Assembly: GCA_943736015.1 (NCBI GenBank)
Contig: OX031056.1
Location: forward strand, 63,143,277 to 63,207,276
Origin: Tridacna crocea
Lineage: Eukaryota > Mollusca > Bivalvia > Cardiida > Cardiidae
Direction: 5' to 3'
DNA length: 64,000 nucleotides
Shown: positions 10,150 through 23,130 of the stretch, in pieces
Numbering within the stretch: the stretch's first letter is position 1
Layout: each line of letters opens with the position of its first letter
Notes under the pieces: generated by a model
What the model was told of the DNA's origin: nothing
What the model saw: the letters and a program-made list of their open reading frames with translations, nothing else
Database searches by the model: none
Translations under genes and position numbers: made by a program

Positions 10150-13100
10150 GTATTACTCTTGTTGATGTATACATTTCATTACCTTCTTTTTTCCTGTAAA
10201 TACCTAATTATATTTTCCTATAGATACATGTGTTTTTCTGTATGCCTATCTGTTTGGAAAAGGGGAATATGTAAGAACACTCATTAATCTGAATGGTTAT
10301 TTCTATGGAATAACAATTGAATGCTAATTAAATTAAGCCTTTGTATTTAACTATCGAAGTGATTGAATATACTTTTGATTCAAACAGCATAAATCTCTAC
10401 AAATTTACACTTTTGAAGAATACTTTTGCCCAAAATTTCCAGACAAAGCTGCACTTTCCGTCTGGTCTCAAATTAGTCTCACTAAAAAGTTTTCTTTTTT
10501 TGTTTGTCTTATACCAAAAGTTTTGTGACTTATTGTTCACAATTGCAGGACTATTTTGAGATAAATGAAACAAGTGGCTGGATATATGTAAAAGGCGAAA
10601 TTGATCGTGAAACGGCTAAAACCGTGACACTTTTTGTGATGGTTATAGACGAGCATGCCTCCAATAGAACAAGACCTCAAAATGATACAGGTAGCATATA
10701 TGTCAATTGTAGTAGGTTAAATATCCACTATTTGATTTAGAATTTCCATACACAAGATTAGACAATGGATTTTCCAGTAGACACTGTAGTTTTCTTTTTC
10801 AACAAAGTTTTAGTTTATTTCAACTTTGCACTTATCTTTGTATCTATGTGTACATTTCATAAATAACTGATCAGTACACAGGGAGGGGGAAGGGTTTATC
10901 ACATCATCGAAACGCATTTTACAAAATAAATTGTCGCCATGTATTGATTCATTTTCCGAAAGACAGTTCTTGAATATATAGGTACTTACACAATATAAAG
11001 GTTCCACTGTTCAGTGTTGGATTGAGACACTGAACTACGATTGAGACGGTAGCTAGAATAGTCTTTTGATATACCAAATATTTACCATCGCAAAACATTC
11101 TCGATTAAGATCAGCATAAACAGTCCGCACAAACCTGGTCAATACTTTTATGCAGATAAATCAAACCATCTTTTGGCAGTACGTGACACGATATTAGATC
11201 GCAACACACGAAAAGGGGCATTGGTACGTTTACGTAAGCTGTCTTCTCGGATCAGCCGGCGTTGGCTAGTGCTGGTTTATCCGAGATGGTAATTTACGAC
11301 TACATTAGATTTTGTGCTATATTAGCCTTGTACAAAACAGAAAATTACACAAAAAACTGAAGTGTCGTTTCACTTTAGTCTGCGCGGATTGCGCAGGCTG
11401 ATCCACGACGACAATTTACGTAGATGTCGGAATGCCTTTTTTTCGCGTGTTGCAGGTGTAATGCAGAGAAATGACCTCCATTACAAAATGACCTACGGCC
11501 ATTTCTCGACGTAGAATAATGACCCATGGGTCATTTCCCTACGTCGAGAAATGACCCAGGGGTCATTTCTCGACGTAGAATAATGACCAGGGTCATTTTT
11601 TTGTACGTCGAAAAATGACCCATGGGTCATTCCTCTACGTCGAGAAATGACCCAGGAGTCATTTTGTAATGGGGGTCATTTTTCTGCATTACCCAGGCCA
11701 TATCGATATTGAAATCGGAAAAAAATAACAGATAACTGGGCTATTGCATTGATATATCTGAAAATAAAGCTTGGTTAAAAACAATTCAAACAAATCAGCA
11801 AGTGTGTTACTCTATATTTTTTAACTAGATATTGAATTGTATTTACTTTTCTATAATCTACTAAGGCCGTGTTTAAACTCCTATTTGTTTTCTATTTTTA
11901 GCCATAGTGAGGATAACTGTTTTAGATATCAACGACAACAATCCGCAGTTTGTAAACAACAATCTCACGCTAAATGTGTCGGAAAACTCCCAAATACCTT
12001 CTATTTTGACGACTATAAAGGCAGACGACAAAGATGAAAACAGAACGATAAGTTACGCCATAACAGCCGTATATAAGGAAGATACACAGAATAACACTTT
12101 TGAGATTGATAGCAAAACAGGTATGGTCCAAAGCGCTAACTCACCCAGCATTTTTCTTTGCACAAAACTATATACATGTAAAACTAGTACACAACTTCTA
12201 AACTGGTTTTGGAAATACAATGTACGATCTTACGGACATGAAAGTTCGCAATAAATGCATAGCTGATATATAAACTGCATCCGGCGGAATTCTAACCCAT
12301 GACGGACAAATATCCTCGTTTTGGAGGTTTAAAAAGGCCAATAACATAACCACTGACTAAAAGAGGTATCTCCCGTAGTTATCTATTGGTCTTTTATAAC
12401 CACGATAAATGAGGATATCACCTTTCAGTTTGGTCAAGTCCAGAATTATGTCACTTGGGAAAGACTTGCAGAAAACGAGGGTCTGCACATAACTCTTTCT
12501 CTTTTACAAGGTTGCCCTTAACTGGATGAGTCTGCAGCAGACTACATTAGAAAACATTGATGTATAAAGGAGAAACTGCTCCTGATGATTGATTGCTCTT
12601 TTTCGCACAATGATTTCTGACCCATCAAAGAAGTCTGATACATTGATACCAGGTTTTGGTTAAGCGTCTGCAAACCCGTCAAATTTAGAAGAGTCCAAAA
12701 TTAGTCGTTTGGAAATGGCTTAAATGCTAACATCAGTATTACATATATTATGTGATATGAATTGATTTATTATGATAAACAAACTTTACTCTTATAAATG
12801 TCGTTTTATTACTGAAAAAAAATGAGATAATTTACTTCATTTAATGTCTTTGTCAAACTTTACATTAACTTATTAGTTAGTGCCTCAACCATTAACTTAA
12901 AATGCATTTCTGTAAACAATAAGGCTCGTGACCCATTTGTTTTAAGCCTGATTCTTTTAGTTTAATACCTGAATTTTTTTCATAGAGAAAAAAATCAGAG
13001 AAATCTGACTGCTAAAACACAAAAAAAAATTTAAAACATACTCTTTGATTTTTTTTCTACTTTTTTTCCAGATATTGGTACACAGTAAACTCTACATTAT

Positions 13101-16100
13101 TTTTTTCATTAAAGTTTATAATTTTAAGCAAACTTTATGTCATTGTATTGGCGAAACATCAAATCTAAAAAATATACATAGACTTAGGTTTGATGAAGGT
13201 GAAATTTAATCAAAAACTGCCGCAATGTAGGGTTTACTAAAATAAATATTCCTAGAATTTTCCCAAAGCTGGTGACGCTCTTTTCTATCTCCTATTTTTG
13301 TAGATCAGATAATGTACTATCACCAAACAAAGCTGCATGAAATTCTGACTCTTTTGAAAAACATGGTGAAACTGTAGCTATCGTCTTTGAGATTTGGGGA
13401 TGACGAAAATTTTGCAAAAATACGAAAAAATAATCCTTATACTCCCAAAGCCTCTTAACTTTCATTCATAAAACCACAGTAGTCGAAAACAATCCGACAA
13501 CAAAAGAAATTAGAGATTAACTATGTCCCAGGTCGACACCGACGGGAAATACGGTCTATTTTTACATGAGCGAATTATACCGAAATGATAAAAGTTTGAA
13601 AATAATAAAAATGAAATGATGACGATGAAACATTTGAAATGTTGTCAGTAAACATACATAAATTAGGTGCTGTCTTTTCATGGTGGACGTTGGTTCAAAA
13701 CTGGCCGGTGTTTCATCGGAAATTGGACTGGGAGTCGGTGGAGAAATACGATCATTCTTCTTTGTCATTTGAAAGGAAGAAAATATAACGGTATAACGGT
13801 TCCTTTTTTCATGTTACGTTCGATATCTAAGGTTTTTATTGAACTTTTGATTTCTTTCTTTTTATTTACCGAAGTGGCAGTGGGGTTTTGTTTTGCCAAG
13901 TAATTGGAACAGCCACGGTTTATCCAAGCTTTATTAACCTCTCGGGCTATCGCCCATGTGTATTATTTAAGCTGCTGCATAATTCACAGCCATTACTTAT
14001 TGAACGATAAAAAACGATAAAAAAATGTTATTTTCTTAACTGTAGAATATTTTTGAGAATTTGACTGATATGAACAATGATCGATTAGCGTGGACAGTAA
14101 ACTTGAATCATTTTTTTTCATTTTAAGGCGTATTACGAAAGACAGGTGAGATCGACAGAGAAGTTGATGAGGAGATCATAGTAACAGTTGAAGCTACAGA
14201 CAATGGTGTTCCACCGCGTTCAAGCAGCATGAATGTTACAATAGATGTCATTGATTTCAACGACAATTTTCCGATATTTAATAAATCTTCTTTCACCAGT
14301 TTATATAGCATTCCTGAGGACACAATTACAAACACGATCATATTCAACATCAGCGCAAACGACATAGACAGTGGGCCAAATGCTAATGTTACATATTCTA
14401 TAGACAGTGGATCTGAAGGGAATTTTACAGTCGATACCCTTGATGTAAGGGCAAATCTACTTTATTATTATTTGCCAGTGTTTTCAAAAAAACTATGCCA
14501 TCTGTTCTATTTCTAACCACAGCTCTCCCTTTCTTTATATCCGTAAAGATATTTAGTCGCCCTTCTTTTGTCTTTCACGTATGTTCGGCTTTTCTGTCCT
14601 TTGGCTCATACCCTCTTATCATATTGTATTTTTTTCCGAGTATCCGACAGTATTTTCGAGAAGAATAAACGCATGGGCCATATTCTCTTAAAATTGGGCT
14701 TAATACATGTGAATAAAAAAGGAACGACACAAGTCAGCCTGCACAATCACCGATACTCTCTGCTGTATGTAAATTTTGAGCTTTCAACGAACCAGTATAC
14801 TTCATGATTAAGTTAGGTTTTGGTGGAGGTATAATAATATGCTGCTTTGATTGGTATATTTGCTTTAAAGAGATCCACTAAACCTCTTTTGCTAGAACAA
14901 ACCTTTAATATTTTATACTATTAAATAGGTAAGCCTTGGTCGACTCCCATATTGCTGACTTGCTGTGCAATGCAATCACATCTTTGCCCATGATGAAATA
15001 AATTACGCTTCTTTCAGGGATATATCAGGGTAAAGAATAGCTTGGACCGGGAAACAAGAGATCAGTATATCTTACTAATAACTGCCAAGGATAATCCCCT
15101 GATCCCCTCCGAGCAGAAGAGCACAAGCACAACTGTTACAGTGATTGTTACCGACGTGAACGATAACCCGCCCATCTTTGACCAGCATGCATACAACGTC
15201 GCTAAACCAGAGGACACTCCAGTAGATGAGACAATCTTGAAAGTTTCTGCGCATGATGACGATAAAATAGACACAAAAAATTCAAACGTTTCTTATATAA
15301 TTGAATCGATGAACTGCTCCGATTCTTTATTCCGGATTGATCCCACGACAGGGGACATTGTTGTGAACATGTCTTTAAAAGACAAAGTTGATACCTATGA
15401 GTTGAGTGTACTTGCTTATGACCAGGGTCTACCAAGGCTAAATGGCTCATCGACAATTATAATTGAAGTGGAAGATGTAAACCTACACGCTCCGGTATTA
15501 ACACAGCTGCCGAGCAACAACACGATCAAAATATTTGAGGTACAGCGCTGCTTTATTTGATACTTGTAAGTTTATGCGAACAATTAGACAAAACCGCAGT
15601 TTTAAGAAAGATATGTGTGTATATATCTCAATATGCATAAATTTTGTTTATTTTCAAATGCACATCCAATGTATTTGAAATAATCTGGTTTGTATAAAGA
15701 TGATATTATATACATGCGCATCAGAACCAGCGTCTGAAAGGTGTAATGGTAAAGTATAGTAAAAAAAAATACACGAAGTAAAATGGATGTGTTAATTGTC
15801 TCAGGTTCATACCGTCACCCTAGTAAAAATATTTACCTCAGATATAAGTCAAAAGTTATTTTTTTGCAGAAGTACTTGCAAGTATATGTACTTTGTATAA
15901 ACATCTTCTGGGTCTCCTTACTTCATTGACGGTCGAAAAAGGTAGGTTTTGTTGTCCGACAACTTTTACAAGAGGGAAAGAGATTGAGGAAAAATGATGA
16001 AGCACAATTTATTTTCGGTATTTTGCTCTATTTACAGTGTACACGGATCGGTACTGCTATTCACCAATTCAGCTACACAGACAGAGACAGAGGAAAGAAC

Positions 16101-19100
16101 GCTGAAGTTCATTTCAACGTCAGCACGGTTAATTCCCGCTCTGCCTTGCTTATTAAGAACACTTTCAACATTTCTGAAGACGGAAACTTGATGACCCGAT
16201 CGTTTGTAAATGTGTCCAAGCATAGTAACTACACTGTAAGTATTAAAAGGAATTCACCTACGAGTTAGCTCTTTCCCTCCTGTAATCATTTTTCATTTCC
16301 ATAGTAAAATTCCAAATATTGCCATTTCAGAAGTATGTTTTTGGAAATGATACCTACTTAACGAACAGAGAAGATCCAAGATCAGACTGCTTGTCCTGTG
16401 CCGCTGATCTTGATCTACACTGTCCGCAAAAATGTCATTGAGTCGCGCATAGCAGCTTAAGGGTTAAAACTGTGTGACAAAAGAGGAATTTTAAACAGTG
16501 GTTGTATAATTTATGTGATAGTGTAAAAATCATAACTTATTTTACCTGATGATGTCGTTTCGGTTCAGTAACAATGAACTATGTTGTTTATTATCACTGC
16601 TACAATACAACAAAGGCATCATTCGGGATAAGCTTTCTGGCATTTATAGATTTAGTTAATGTCCAAGGAGCACTCTAATATGTTTAGCCGTATGTAAGAC
16701 AAAACTGATTTTATATATCCTTACTTATGTGATGAATCAATTTTCGTATAGTAATGAATTAGCTTGCAGTACTCGGAAAGGTGCATTCGGACATTAGCGT
16801 AAAATGTCGTCTCGGATAAGCCTCCGCATTCCGCGCAGACTAATCCGAGACGGCACTTTACGACTACACTGGACTTTGTGCTACAGTAGACTTGCACAAA
16901 CCAGTAAATTAGATAGAAACGGAAAATGACGTTTCCGATTAGCCTGCGTGGACTGCGCAGGCTGATCCGAGACGACACTTTACGCAAATGTCCGAATGCC
17001 CCTTTTCGCGTGTTGCTGGCTATATAAGCATCACGGAGATGCGTTAAACCACCTTTTGCTAGACCCCATTTCAATTTCTATGACATACAGATACACTTCC
17101 TCGATGGTTGTTGACCTAACTCACATTACTGGCTACTTTTCCAAACAAATCAGGTCTAGAAAAGAATGACTCAAAATATCATTTTTTTTTTATTTTCAAA
17201 CCAAATTATGTCGTATAGCTGTTTCATTAAACTGAAGGATTTAACTCATTACCAAACGACAACATTTTAGGGTTGTCCAAATGGAAAGCATTTGTAGATG
17301 AAAAAATAAAAGTGGCTGAAAATTTGAAAGTTGTTTTGTGAAGGGTAGATAACATTGTGGGAAAAGGAGAAAATGCTGGTAACCAGCATTTTCTCCTTTT
17401 CCCACAATGTTTTCTAAAGTCTTCTTTGTCAGGGACGTCAAAAGTAGGGACTGTGTGGTAATGGGTTAAATGAAATTCTGACTCCGAACAAACATCTTTC
17501 CAATGATCAATGAAAGCAACTGTAACTAGATTTATTCCTGTCACACTGCTGAACACCGTTTGCTGTGATAGGGTATTTCTTTATACTAAGTGAAAGACGC
17601 ATGCTACTGTAAATGAATTAAAAGCGTGTACTGTTGCTATTGAAAAACGCGTTTTAAAAAACGGACAAACAATAGTATTCCATAGGCCTTTTTTGCTGTT
17701 TTCTGGTAATCTTCTAGTTAAGTACTATAAACACAATTCGAGAAAGCGACGTCGACACCAAAGAGGAAAAACCACAGTTACTGTACAATATCGATGTAAC
17801 GTTGAAATATCAAATACTAACTGTAGTTCCAAGTACAAGCCACAGACCATGGTGATCCTCCACAGAAATCTGACACCGAGACGATCATAGTTCAGGTGAT
17901 AGACGTCAATGACAATCTGCCATATTTTGATATAACGCAAGTGGCTTACAATGTGACTGAAAATGAAGATGTCTCAGAGATTGCTGTTGTAAGAGCGATT
18001 GATAAAGATGCTGATGCCATATCATGCTATAACTTGACAGGTAGACCTAACGCTTTATAATCTTTGGTCACATACCTTTGTCTCCAAATCCCAGTATCTC
18101 AGTGCCAGTGCTTCTGCTAAGAGCTAGTGAACGAGTGCTTTTGTGTGAGAATTCAGACTTGCGTTTTATGAACTGTTACGCGATTATCGATCCACTGTCA
18201 GCAGGGAGTTTCAGTGATTTCGTGAAACTAATGAGTCCAATTTTTTGTACCCAATGTATCACATTCTCTCACATTATCTTCATTTCAATGTTCCAAATTT
18301 CACTTGACCAGCGCTGCCAGCTTGGAGACTCAGTGATTTCCTGACACAAATTGACGTTATTTTCTCTGTATGGCATGCCACTTCTTTCACCAGTTGATTT
18401 GAATCTGTGAACTTGAAATCTCTTAGATATGTTAAACAGCTGCGGTCAATGAATTTACAGTTAACATCTAAAAAGGCCGGGAGTTTTTCAAGTATTTATC
18501 ATCACAATATATTAGTTATTATAGTTATGAGAATTCAATATGGCATGCATCATGCATAAAGGACATTCGAACATTTGCATAAGTGTAAATAAAGTGCAAT
18601 CCGCGCAAGCTGATCCGAGTTAACTCATTCCGACTTTGTTCGATTTTTTCCTGCAGTAGGCTTGTGCGAAACGGATAAATATATAAGAATGGGAACTGTG
18701 GTCTCGGTTTAGCCAGCGGGCTCCGCGGGCTGATCTGAGACTACACTTTACGCAAATGTCCTAATGTCTATTTTTCGTGTGTTGCAGGGGCCATATAATT
18801 TATCAGGACTTACAGCCTATCTATAAGTTATGATTATTCATGTTGGTTTTTCTATGGTAGAAACAGTGGTTTACGTTGCCTTATCCCTTCTCTATGTATT
18901 CGTTCATCTATTTCACTCGAGTTTGTTATAAGCAAATGATACTTTCCTCTTTATTCTTATTCAAGGCCAGGCTCAATTTCGCATAGGAGAAAAAACAGGC
19001 ATCCTCGCAACGACGCACATGCTGGACTATGAAAGCTCCCACTCATTGAACTTTACAGTTTTCGTGCACGATTGTTCAGTTCAGCTAAATATAAGTCACG

Positions 19101-22100
19101 TATGCGATAACGTAACTCAATCCAGAGTGGTCAATGATAAACTACACGTGATGATAAACGTTAAAGATGTTGATGATAGCCCACCCGTGTTTAAAATCAA
19201 AGGAATTTTTACTGGTATGATACGCCGAACAGAAATTAATACGCCAATCAAGGTTAACTTGAAGGTAGTGTATCCATTTCTTGACAATTTTGCAGTTTCT
19301 CCTACAATTATTTTAGGCTACTGTCCCAAGGTCATTCAGAGAGAAAAAGAGAGACAGACAGACAGAGACAAAGAGAGAGAGAGAGAGAGAGAAAGAGAGT
19401 GAATTTTGCTTTATCTCTCAGACCCACTGGGACTCCATAGATTCCCGAACATGGAATATTCATAGTCCAAAATCACACTGGAGAGACCTTACGAACTTGC
19501 TCCTAGTCAACGTTACTGTCCCTGTCAATTTTACGTACCCGTTCGAGTAAAAAACATGGCTGCGCCCACAAGATTACACAAGGTAAGCAGAAAAACATAC
19601 TTCTATAACAACCAGATGAGTAGATGTGCTGTTGATGGTTGTCGCACGGAATGTCTGGGATGTTAGTGCATATTTCTGTATTGTTCCTTTGGTGGTTTGT
19701 TATTTGTTAAAGACGTTTAATCCAACAAACTTCCGTCAGCAACTGCGATATCTGAATAATCAACACCCGGAAGTCAACAAAAAGCTTTTTTAAACATACA
19801 AACACAATAATCTGAAGTTTGTGTTGTGTCAAGTGAATCACATATGCTTTATTCACCACAGATGAAAACAAAAAACTATACGACATCCATTAAAAAGCAC
19901 TTTTCTCTCAATTTTTGTAGGCAACGCTCCACGCTCCAGAACACAATAAAACGATGCAGTTCCTGAATTGAAACAGAGAACGATATCATAATGTGATTGT
20001 GTACGAGTTTAATGATTTTTCCCTTTTTTTAATCAATATGTATAACTGTCTACTTGTCCATCTTCCAGGTTTTCTTTCCGTCAAGTTTATTGTCCTTTTG
20101 ATGCTTTTGAAATGAAATGCCATGATATAGGCAAGGGAATTTGACATTCTATAACCAAAATAAATGATAAAATATGGAAAAAAATCTCCCCTATATAATA
20201 TAAACACAAGGAATGCAACGTCTCGATTGCAAGCGACAGCACAAGACAGCCTTTCCCACCCAAAATCACCCACGAAACAAACATTGATCATAATTTCCTT
20301 TAGCCTAGCGATAGACAACACAAAAATGTACCTGTGACATTCGGCGATTCCTCAGTAGAAACCTTTTAACCGGAGACAATTTCTATACATCGAGGAGGCC
20401 ATTCGCTGACGTCACTAGAAGAGCCAGGAAACGTATTTTCGGATTACGTATTACTATTATTTTTTTCGTTTTTAAGATATATTTATGGACATCACGTGAT
20501 ACTTAATAGAAGTAACTAACAAAAGTATTTGACCGTATTATCTTTTAAAGAAAAGATATTTGACTCTAATACATAATCCGAAAAAACACTTCCTGGCCCT
20601 TCCTGGGAATCCCGTGACGTCAGCGAATGGCCTCCTCGATGGATAGAAATTGTCAAAAAAAATTTAATACGTGACGGATATTTCCGGTTATAAAGTGTCT
20701 ACTGAGGAATCGCCGTATGTCGCAGGTACATTTTTGTGTTTTCTATCGCTAGGCTAACAGTGATCGGTAAAGAATTTATTTCAATGAGACAATGGCTCCT
20801 GTCTTTGAAAACCAATGGGACATTTTCAAAAGTAATGAGACATTTAAATCTTCAGATGAGACGTTATATAGATTTCAAGTAAAGCACTTTATTCTGTTTT
20901 ATTGTTTTAGCACATGAATAATCAATACTGTTCATTTTTCCATATACAAAAAAACAATCAGACATATTTAAAGCATTTGCAGACGACGACGTCAACCCCC
21001 CCCCCCCAAACCTGTCTGCTATAGTTCTATATTTTTATTTCATAAAACAACATTTTTTCACTCATGAACCCGGAAATTTAGTGTCCAATTATTGTTTTAT
21101 TCATAGATTTGTGTAAATTCACTGTGTTTATATTCATTATTAAAGATGAGAAGATAGTTTGAAGTCCCCCTGATCGGACGATGCCATGATGCTCATTGTA
21201 GTGTCATGGATTTTCACGCTTTTTTGGCGATCTACTTTTTCGTGACAATTAATTTTTGGAGAAGTATTGCTACATGATTTAACATCATCCAGTCAGTTTA
21301 AATAGCAAGTAATTTAAAAATCTGTCACTTTACACTAGATAAGAGGAAAAACACCTTTGTTACTCTGTCATAAATGACTCGCCAGCTTCATTATCACCCT
21401 TCTGCTATAGATCTATATTTTCATTTCATAAACAACATGTTTTTTCACTCATGAACGGAATTTAGCTTTCACTTATTGCTTTATTCAGAGATTTGTATAA
21501 ATTCACTGTATAAATTCATTATTATTGATGAGAAGATAGTTTGAAGTCTCCCTGATCGGACGAGGCCAAGCTGCTCATTGTACTGTCATGGGTTTTCAAG
21601 CTTTTTTGGCGATCTATTTTTTCGTGACAATTAATTTTTGGAGAAGTATTGCTACATGATTTGACGTCATCCAGTCAGTTTAAATAGCAAATAAATTTAA
21701 AAAATCTGTCACTTTACACTAGATAAGAGGAATAACACCTTTGTTACTCTGTCATAAATGACTCGATAGCCTCATTATTATAAGAATTTAAGTTTAGGCA
21801 CCAAGCGAGTTCAAGAATCGACCACAATCGATTCCGGGTTTTCTCAATCGATTATCGGAATCGGAAGCCAAAACCAAATGACTTTCGACTATAGTCGATC
21901 ATCTGCCCACCACTAAGTGATAGATACAAGGACTTCCTGCAATGAGCAGTTTAATTTATGGCTCTGTCCCGATGATTCAATCACAATATCTCGGATATAA
22001 AGTCGCATTTTATCAATGTATTATCGAGTAACATTCCCGAATACCGATGTTAAAGTTAGATTCTAACATGACACGCGAATTTGGCTCTATAAACACAGTG

Positions 22101-23081
22101 TAAGGAAAGCGTGGTAAAATCTGCGACAATCTATGTAGAGTGACGTCATTCTGTATAGATCTGTCATTCAATGAGTGGGTTATTCAATGGAACATAATCT
22201 TCATCCGCATTTTTACTCTTAGTTTGAACTTGTTTTCCTTTCATTAAGAATTAGTCACGTTAGAATCGAAATAATCTTCTTTCTATCGTGGTATATCGTT
22301 CAATAAACCACGTTGTGAGTTATGAGGCGCAATGAATAACCCACTCGGGCTATCGCCCTCGTGGATTATTTATTGCGCCTCATAACTCACAATTGTGGTT
22401 TATTGAACGATATACCACGATAGAAAGAAGATTATTTCTTAATTCTAACGCATACAATCAATAATAATATTCACAAAATACGAGAATACCTAACTTCACT
22501 TATCTTTTGTTTTAGTTTTAGAAAGATTTGCAAAAAATATAGGCGCAACTTCCGTATTCCTATGAGACAGTTGGGCGCATTTCTAGGATTTTGAATGAGA
22601 CAATCGAGACGTTGCAGTCCTTGTGTTTACATTATATAGGGGAGATATTTTTTTCATATTTGATCATTTATTTTGGTTATAGAATGTCAAATTCCTGTGA
22701 TATAGATGAAGAGCTTGATGACAGACAGTATCATGCAAAGGATATCTATCATAACTATCTTGCAGAAGATCCATAACTGTTATAAATACCATCTTCGATA
22801 TCGTCATCAAGAGACTCGTTTTTCTGAATATGATTTAATAATAATGATCATCAACGACCAACCATTCGTATGCCTTGTAAGCGGCACACCTAAAAGTAAC
22901 TATTTATATCTAATACTGTGCTTTAAATATTGATCAGCGATACTCTGTGGAAAGGGGGCTTAATGCATTTGCGGAAAGAATCTGCCCAGGTCAGCTTGTG
23001 CATTCCGTGCAGGCGGAAGTGGACCACGACTTTTCGCTTTAGGTCAATTTTCTGTATGTTCAAGGACCAGTCTACCTAATG

Positions 23082-23130
<49 letters not shown>

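Noticed and set aside
17778..17826. Earlier acceptor (ACCACAG at 17777) for the cadherin exon ending 18040
   Set aside because: The required frame has a TAG just before 17827, so the exon must start at 17827.
19623..19670. THAP-like start (MSRCAVDGC) in the left arm of the 4.4-kb element
   Set aside because: The frame stops after 16 codons and is not kept in the right arm, so it is probably chance.
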